Made by a program: the position numbers and the translations under genes
Part shown: piece after piece, positions 57,281-64,000 of the stretch
Position numbering within the stretch: position 1 is the stretch's first letter
How the letters are laid out: every line of letters begins with the position of its first letter
Assembly (NCBI GenBank): GCA_950022295.1
Contig: OX465596.1
Location: 212,691,501 to 212,755,500 of the forward strand
Direction of reading: 5' to 3'
Length of the DNA stretch: 64,000 bases
Origin: Bromus sterilis
Taxonomy: Eukaryota > Streptophyta > Magnoliopsida > Poales > Poaceae
The notes under the pieces: generated by a model
What the model was told of the DNA's origin: nothing
What the model saw: only the letters and a program-made list of their open reading frames with translations
Databases searched by the model: none

Positions 57281-60200
57281 TATCGGGACCCGGGGTTTGC
57301 GTATGTAATTCCAGTCACAACTCAACCATATGGAGACAGTCCTTCTCTGATACCAAGTCTTACGTATGTAATTACAGACAGTCCTTCTCTGATACAAGAG
57401 TCGTACCCACTTGTCTATGCAGACAAGGCCAAGCACAGAACACTCTCGTAAAGCATCGTACGTGAGGGCATCCCATCCAGGCCGGATGATCAACTGAGAT
57501 GGGTCCTCCTCGCCCGCTCACAAGTCTAATGATTATGGGTGGTGAAATCCCATACTCATAGACAAGTCGCCTCAACCATATTATCGATTGAATTATAACA
57601 CATACATAAACAGACTCCAGCACGATCACCTAGTCGGGATCTCGGGCGGGCTCAATCATACAACAAAGTGTGCCACGTGACGGAGTCACGAGCAATCGCA
57701 TTGCGATGCCCCAAGCTGCGCACATCTAAGAGCCACTTGGTGTATAAAAGACCACCGACAAGAACACAACTAAGCTATCGAACCCCACACTAAGATATGC
57801 ATGTTATAATCATACACGCAGCATACATGTCTAGTGTAAAAAGCAGGTAATCACAACATGAACTCTACAAATTCATAGTCTTTATAACTTCTGCTAAACA
57901 GAGCAGACATATTAGTTGTATTACAAGCAGAGATCACATGGTTGTGATCCAACATTACATCAAACATCAACGGAATAAAATTATGTCTTAGTAAAGACAA
58001 GGTTAAAAAATGTCTTAAGAAGCCTGAAAGAAAATACAACGACCCTCCAAAGGGCACATGCTGCTGTCTGGAACTACATGACCTAGTCCACATCGAGCTT
58101 GAGGTAGAGGCCACCATCAGGGTCAGTGGTCTTGTCTCTAAAACATAGAATAAGCAAACGTGAGTACAAAGACGTACTCAACAAGACATACATAGGAACT
58201 ATACTACTCATGCACATGTATCAAGGCAAAAGGAGGTGGGGTTTCAATGCAGAAGTTCCAGCTTTGACTTGGCTTGTCCTGTACTACGAATACCAGAATG
58301 AGGTAAGGAGCGTACACGAGTCCAAGTATCAAGTCTCCAACCAATACACCACTATGGATACTTCCTCGACTTCCCCACGAGGAAGACCACCACAGCACTC
58401 ACACTTATCTTGGCAAGTTTTAAGAGTAACCATTGAAGTTGTCTATGATCAAGTAAAGGTCTCCAAGTAGTCCATAACCGCGGACACGACTATTTGAATA
58501 GTTCGTTAACCCTGCAGGGGTGTACTGCTACACACACGCCTCATCAGTTACCGCCTGGGGATGGACCCTTCAAGTGAGTACCGGCGAGGATGCTGCCACG
58601 ACACTTTACTCACGGCACCATCTCTAGTCCTAGGGAGTCGCCTATTTGAGTGGGACCACGATCGGAATCCGGCCGATTTTTCCGATGCGGACTCAAACGT
58701 TGTGTGACTGCCATCAAGCTCAACTCGATCATGATCACTTGATTCAACGAGCCCACAACCTACATCCACCACTTACCTTGATGTACCTGCTTGAGATCGT
58801 TAAAGGGCGAACTACTTGCGACTCCTGGACAGGTCCGGGGTGAGGTACTAGGCCGAGAGGGGTCAGTGAGCCCAATGTGTGGTTGTACTCTTAGTCTTGG
58901 ATAACAACACAAGAACTCGGGCTTAAGGCGGTGTTCAACGAGACAACCCACTGTGTACTCCTACACAGCCTCTCATCGTTCACCTTTTTTAGGGTAGATT
59001 CACCAACACGTTTCCACCATCATTCACATGATCACTACCATCCCGACTCACAACAGAGTAGCCTCATTGTAAACTCTAAGCATGCAATAAGATGTAACAG
59101 TTTCAGGGGCCACATGATATCAACGAACTCCTACATCTGCTAGGATTGTGGTTTGCTTACTACTGTGACAAAATGATAGGTCATGCAAAGGAATGGGTTC
59201 AACTAGCGGTTGAACGTATCATGGTGAAATCCTAAACATGCATAAGAGAGAATGAGAGGGAACTGGGATTTTATCGACATGATAAAAGAGGGGGTGCTTG
59301 CCCTGCTGACGATCACGATGTACTGTACTTCTGACGTGAGGTTGAACTCGTCTCCGAGATCAAATCTACCGAGAAGATGCAATCACTGAAGCACTGGAAG
59401 TAAAGCACACATTCAAAATATTGCAATGCACATTCAATATGGCATGATACGATGATGATCATGGGTGTGTTATGCTTCTGATGTTCATGTGATAAGTATT
59501 GCATAGCAATGAATCAAGTTGAATTGGTGTTGGCAATTGAATTGAATTATATCAAATAATCCAGATAGCAAAATGCTACTAGTTCCTCAATATAACTAAT
59601 TCAAACATGGTTAGAAGTTGCATATTTGGATAGTGAATTTTATTCTGATCAATTTTCATATAAAAATCATTTCAATCCGAGTTACGGTTTAAAAGTTATT
59701 CAAATTCAAAATTTTGGATATTTTGTGTAATTTCTGGAAATTAATTAAACAGAAAAAGGAATTACTGCATCAGCACTGCGCCATGCTGACGTCAACGATT
59801 GACTGGTCAACTGACCGGTGGGGCCCTCTGGTCAGTGACTGGGGTTAACAGTGGGTTAGTTTAAATTAAACATGTTTAATTAGGGGGGGGGTGGGCCCAT
59901 CTGTCATTGGCTCAAGGGGGGATTAACACGCGGGTTAGGCCTAACCGGCTGGCTGCTTGTCGCCGGCGGCTCTGTACGCGGCGGTGCCGCGCCGAAGGGC
60001 AAGGGGATGGGGTTGGAGGGCATGGGTGTGTGCCCCGTGCTCACGCGCATCGCGTGGAGCACGCGAGGGACCTCGGGGAGGTCTCGGGCCACGCCGGCGA
60101 CGACTCGCGCGGCGGCCGGGTCCTGTCCACGAGGGGGGACGGCGACGAGGGTGCGGGGTGGAGAACGGGGAGAGGGAAAAGGAAGAGTGGCTCACGGCGG

Positions 60201-61098
60201 AGTCGACGGTGAGCTCGGGGTGGCCGGGGAGTCGCTGGAGGCGGCGAATTCGTCGCCGGGAGTCATGGCGGCCGGCGGCAAACTGGAGAAGGGGGCGGCG
60301 TCTCCTGTGCTCCTGGGCTCGATTCCGCTCGGGGTTCGACAAGGACGACGTATGCGGAGCATTTGGCCACGGCTGCACTCGATGGAGAGCTCGGGCGGCG
60401 CTCGGGATTGCACGGGAATCGGCGAGGGAGACGAAGGGGGTGACCAGAGGAGGGGGGAACGGAGAGGGCGACCAGGCGAGGCTTCGAGGCGGCCAGGTGA
60501 AGACGGGGGAAAGCAGGATGTGGCCGGCGCGCTGCGGCATGCACGCCACGCAGAGGCGTGCTCTGCTGGCCAGGGGAAGAAGACGCCCCTGCCCCTGGTG
60601 GGCTGGGCCGCTGGCCGGGCCAAGTGGCCAAGGAGGTAAGTAGGCTCTGCCCTTTTCTGTTTTCTCTTTTTATTTCCTTTTCTGTAATTTGTTTTGATTT
60701 GATTTCCATATCAAATCATTTTATAAAATTCCAAAAACTTTTATGTGGGATTAGGAGGCATATATAACTCCACACATAAAGTTATAGAATTATTGAAATT
60801 ATATTTAAATAATTTCAATTGCAAGTACAATAAATATTTAATTTCCAAGGGCATTTTAGACTTTTTGAGAATTCTTTGAGCATGGAGTGGGACCCACTTC
60901 ACTTGAGATGTGATCATGCCCATTTATAAGACTTTTCAAAAAGGTCAAATCATTTTTGGAAAAAGATTTTTGTCTGGCCTTTTATTAAAATTATTTTGGG
61001 GCTTTTCTGCTTCCCCAATTCTTTTCTTTTTGCAAAAAAATTTCATGATGCAAAAATGCTAGCTTAGAAAAGCACAAACCTAAATTAGGATTCTGACA
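57281..61098 (-). repeat. Element G 5' LTR with primer-site duplications
   Basis: It is full length. At about 57334-57395, in place of the GCCGAG of the 3' LTR, it holds an extra stretch with two more copies of the primer-site region (ACAGTCCTTCTCTGATAC). The palindromic block is at 58470-58526. Confidence 0.94.
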
Positions 61099-61103
61099 TG
61101 GGC

Positions 61104-61420
61104 CAAGGGTTGTTGACGGGCCAGTGGCGAGGCCGGCCCACCATGGGCGTGTCGGTTGCGGCTGGGGCGAGCGAGTGGCTCGTCTTTCTCCAGGGCGAGG
61201 CCGGCGGCGCGGCCCTTCCGGCAGCTCTCCGGCGAGAGCGGGCGGCGCAGCGGCGAGGACGGCCAGGACGGGACGCGGGGACGGCACTGGTGAGGGTCGT
61301 CGTCAGCGAGGCCATGGGGCGATGCGGGATCGAGCTTGGGGTCGCAGAAGGGAGCTCCTCGAGGCGAAGCCCTCGGCCATGGCGACCTGTGCGCTACGGG
61401 AAGAGAGGGAATGGGATGAG
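61104..61420 (-). repeat. Element F LTR, right segment
   Basis: It follows the second TGGGC and is GC-rich, as in the middle of related LTRs. It is cut at 61421 by a new LTR-like start. ORFs here are not convincing. Confidence 0.55.
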
Positions 61421-64000
61421 TGTAACAGCCCATTTGCAATAATAAGAAATCAACATGATATTGTACCTTGTCTGATGACTTTGTAACTTGCAATGATGCT
61501 AGAGTTTGGCATTTCATGTGGTGATTTAAATTTGCATTGGGATTGGAGCCCATTTGGTTTGTTTGAATTTGCATCCAAAATGGTTCAAGAAGGGTGTTTG
61601 AAGATTATTCTTTGTTGCATGCATGCTATCCTTGCCCCCAAACTTGGCATAGCCAATTCCTTGCCCCTCCCAAGATTTTTAAAAGCCTTGAAACATTTTT
61701 GCCAACTCCAAAATTGTGGGCCACAGTTCAAAGTGGTTTGAATTTTGAAAAATGCCCCCACATTTTACTTGCTCGAAAATTGTTCAAACCAATTTTAGAA
61801 AATGGAGAATATTCCAAGGTTTCCAAAACATATTTTTATATGTTTTTCTTTTTTGTGGATTGGCCACAAAAACTCTTGGTAGTTTCTGTTACTTTTTAAT
61901 GGAGAAACACCTTCTTTTATTCTTTTTCTCTCTAGAGGCAGACCAGCAGACCCGGCCCATCTGGGCCACCCCCTTTCCGCAGCCCACCTGGGCCTCCGGC
62001 AACGAAGCGGTACGCGAGAAGGATCCTATCCGCGCGATCAAGATCTGAGGGAGGGGACGCATCGCCTTTCCACCGTGGAGAGGTCCCCTCCCCCTCTTCT
62101 CTCACACCGGCGGGAGGGCGTCGACGTCGACGCCTGCCGACGTGGCTGGAGGCCGTCCCCTCCATATAAGCCGCCCCCCAGAGCCGCAGGAGCCCCCTAG
62201 GGTTCCGTTCCTACCATCGCTTCCCCCTCGCTACCGTCGGGAGAGGCTTCCTCCACTGCCCTGTTCCGCTCCGTTCCGGTGAGGTCCCGAGCAAATTCGC
62301 CGCCGTCCTTCTTCAATTTCGAGCCACCGTCTGCGAGCGCGGCCTCTAAGCCCTCCTGTATCGTCCACTTGTAGGTTTTGGCCGCGGGGTAGTCGAATTA
62401 GGCCGCGCACCGTGAAGCTCCGCCGCGGGACCTTCTTCCTCGTTGACGGCAGCCGCGTCGTCTTCCTCTTCCGTGCACACGAGCTCGCCTCCAAGCCCCT
62501 CTAGGTGAGCCTCGAGTGCTCCCTTTTCTCCGTCGTGATCGTGTAGCCAACGGTAGCCGTAGCTGCGCGTTGCCAGCCGCCGTGCCACGGACCCCGGCCA
62601 GTCCGCTGATCACTGTGGCCCTGGTGATGCCGAGGAGTATGCGTGCACGCTCCCTTCCCGTCCAGAGCAAGGTTATGACCGCAAAGGAGGGAGCTTTTGC
62701 GCGTTTTGCAGTTGAAGTCGCACCCGCGTCTGAAGATGTTCAGTTTCCAGTGGCGCCGCCGTCAGTTTCAGTCGACCGTGGCGTCGCCGCAGTTTATCTC
62801 GCGGCCAGAGGTGTAGAGGAATGTCGCCGCTGCTTTTAGAACACCGGAGCTCGGCCGGAGGTGAACTATGCGCGCCGCTAGCTTCACCCGAAACCTCGCC
62901 GGTGTTGCGGGGGTTCTGAAGCTGCAGAGCAGGCTTGTCGCCGCTCTGCTCCCGTGAGAGTTCCGACGAGTTGATAGAGAGAGGTTGGCCGTGGCTTGTG
63001 TCATTCTGCAGAGGGCAGTGCCCCCTCTGTTTTCCTCGTGGTGGCGAGGCAGGAGATGGTCAGAGCGCGAGGAGAGCGTCGCCGGAAGTCGTCGCCGGCT
63101 CGGGTTCAGTTGAGCCCTGTGTTTCTTCAGAGACGCGCGGGATTCACAGAGGGCACCTGTCGCCCTGGGCCTGGAGGAGGAGAAAAGGCTGTGGGCTTGG
63201 TCCAGCAGTGGGCTTGGCCCTTTTTCTTTTTCTTTTTTTTCCATGTCTCCAGCCGAGTGGGCTTGCTCGTTTGGCCCAGGGAGAGAGAAGTTGCGCCTGG
63301 TGTCCGAGGCAGCCCATGTGTCCTGTGCCCTTTTCTTTTTCCTTTCTTTTCTTTTTCTTTTCTGTTTAAATTCAAATTTGAATTTGTTTTCAAATGCAAA
63401 TCTGTTTTTAAACTTCCAACTCAATTGTGGGCACCCCATACATGTTTTCGGGGTAGTTTGACCCACTAAACACAATGTTGATGATCATTTTGCATGTTTC
63501 CCCCTCTACCTTTGCAGTGGTGGAAATTATGCAAATAGGCCCCTCTTTTCTTTTGATTTTGCCGGGTGCTATCCCAAATATAAATATGACATCTCATATA
63601 TGATTTTGGGGTAGAAAAATGCAACGATTAAAATGGTGATGTCCATTTGATGTTTTGTGCAACTCAATGAACATGGTGTGATCACCTAACCATATCCAAC
63701 CATGCCTTTCTTTTCCTTGTTTCTTCACTTCAGTGCATGTTGATTTCTGATCATATGTTCAATTCCAAGTTCTTTTCATGTCATATCCAATCTTTGCATA
63801 ATCAAACCAGCCCCTAGCATATTGTCATATGAAATGTGGCTGGGTTCCTTTCTTTTGCTGCACCTTTCCGATGTCAAGTTCATCGACATCTCTCCGTCTC
63901 CGAAATCGATGTCTTACTTTCACGTTGTAATTATTTCTGTTAATTGCATTGTTGATAATGTCATGTTGCCATGTTAATTACACCAAAAATTAAGGCTAAG
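61421..64000 (+). repeat. Element H: probable 5' part of another LTR, running off the window
   Basis: It opens TGTAACAGCCCATTTGC, an LTR-like TG start, with AT-rich sequence to 61930, a TATATAAG box (62162-62169, CCATATAAGCCGCC), a CT/GC-rich leader-like stretch (62190-63230), then T-rich and AT-rich sequence to 64000. No intact coding region was recognised in either strand. An alternative is a host gene promoter and 5' region; the end is not seen, so the call is tentative. Confidence 0.45.
62162..62169 (+). promoter_or_regulatory. Candidate TATA box in element H
   Basis: CCATATAAGCCGCCCCCC is followed about 30 bp later by CCTAGGGTTCCG and a CT-rich leader, a layout like grass promoters. Confidence 0.4.

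Larger units (their letters stand above)
48608..61098 (-). mobile_element. Element G: complete chromovirus, 12.5 kb, TSD TGGGC
   Basis: Ends TATCGGGACCCGG at 48608 and GGATTCTGACA at 61098, with exact TGGGC at 48603-48607 and 61099-61103. LTRs are 3,779 bp (48608-52386) and 3,818 bp (57281-61098). Primer site, gag, protease, RT, RNase H, integrase, chromodomain and polypurine tract are all present in order, but with several stops and frameshifts. In a sampled 180-bp stretch the LTRs differ at about 8 sites. Confidence 0.96.

Noticed and set aside
1..64000. tRNA, rRNA or other structural RNA genes
   Set aside because: Only tRNA-complementary primer sites were seen. No cloverleaf-like gene or rRNA stretch was recognised by eye; a tRNA search program was not available.

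Overview
The window is plant nuclear DNA made almost wholly of nested LTR retrotransposons. No ordinary single-copy host gene was recognised. Ty3/Gypsy (Tekay-like chromovirus) elements with long LTRs of about 3.8 kb, Athila-like and Tat-like gag-protease elements, and layered insertions fit a large grass genome of the Triticeae type (wheat, Aegilops, barley). That assignment is inference from element style; no database was searched. Family names are avoided, and elements are lettered A to M here.

Region by region. A (+): integrase/chromodomain end of a chromovirus at 1-1035, followed by its 3' LTR, which is split into 1036-3039, 8119-8544 and 12433-12835. Into this LTR went M (-, 3040-8118, a rearranged young chromovirus) and a complete solo LTR (+, 8545-12432, target-site duplication AAGTG). 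C (12836-19654): an element with gag-protease on the minus strand, 5' LTR 19207-19654, and a multi-exon coiled-coil gene on the plus strand, with two tandem-repeat arrays. J (+): 5' LTR remnant 19655-20325, internal pieces 20326-20661, 30841-31832 and 37558-38416, and 3' LTR 38417-39433. J carries an antisense B3-domain gene. J is interrupted by K (-, 20667-30835, TSD CACTA, chromovirus) and by D (-, 31838-37552, TSD GCGCC, Athila-like gag-protease element). E (-): Athila-like element, 3' LTR remnant 39434-39948, internal 39949-43851, 5' LTR 43852-45895. F (-): chromovirus-type LTR from 45896, interrupted at 48608 and resuming at 61104-61420. G (-): complete but decayed chromovirus 48608-61098, TSD TGGGC. 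H (+): start of another probable LTR, 61421 to the window end.

The insertion order is readable: E is oldest; J entered E's 3' LTR and F entered E's 5' LTR; K, D and C entered J; A entered C; M and the solo LTR entered A; G and H entered F. Four exact 5-bp target-site duplications support the main boundaries.

Functionally, none of the elements has an intact gag-pol. The chromoviruses (A, K, M, G) encode or once encoded Gag, protease, reverse transcriptase, RNase H, integrase and a chromodomain tail. C, D and E keep only gag and/or protease and would depend on enzymes supplied by other elements. The most unusual content is: the antisense cellular-type genes in C and J; the circularly permuted, filler-patched structure of M; and a palindrome-rich block conserved in the LTRs of several families.
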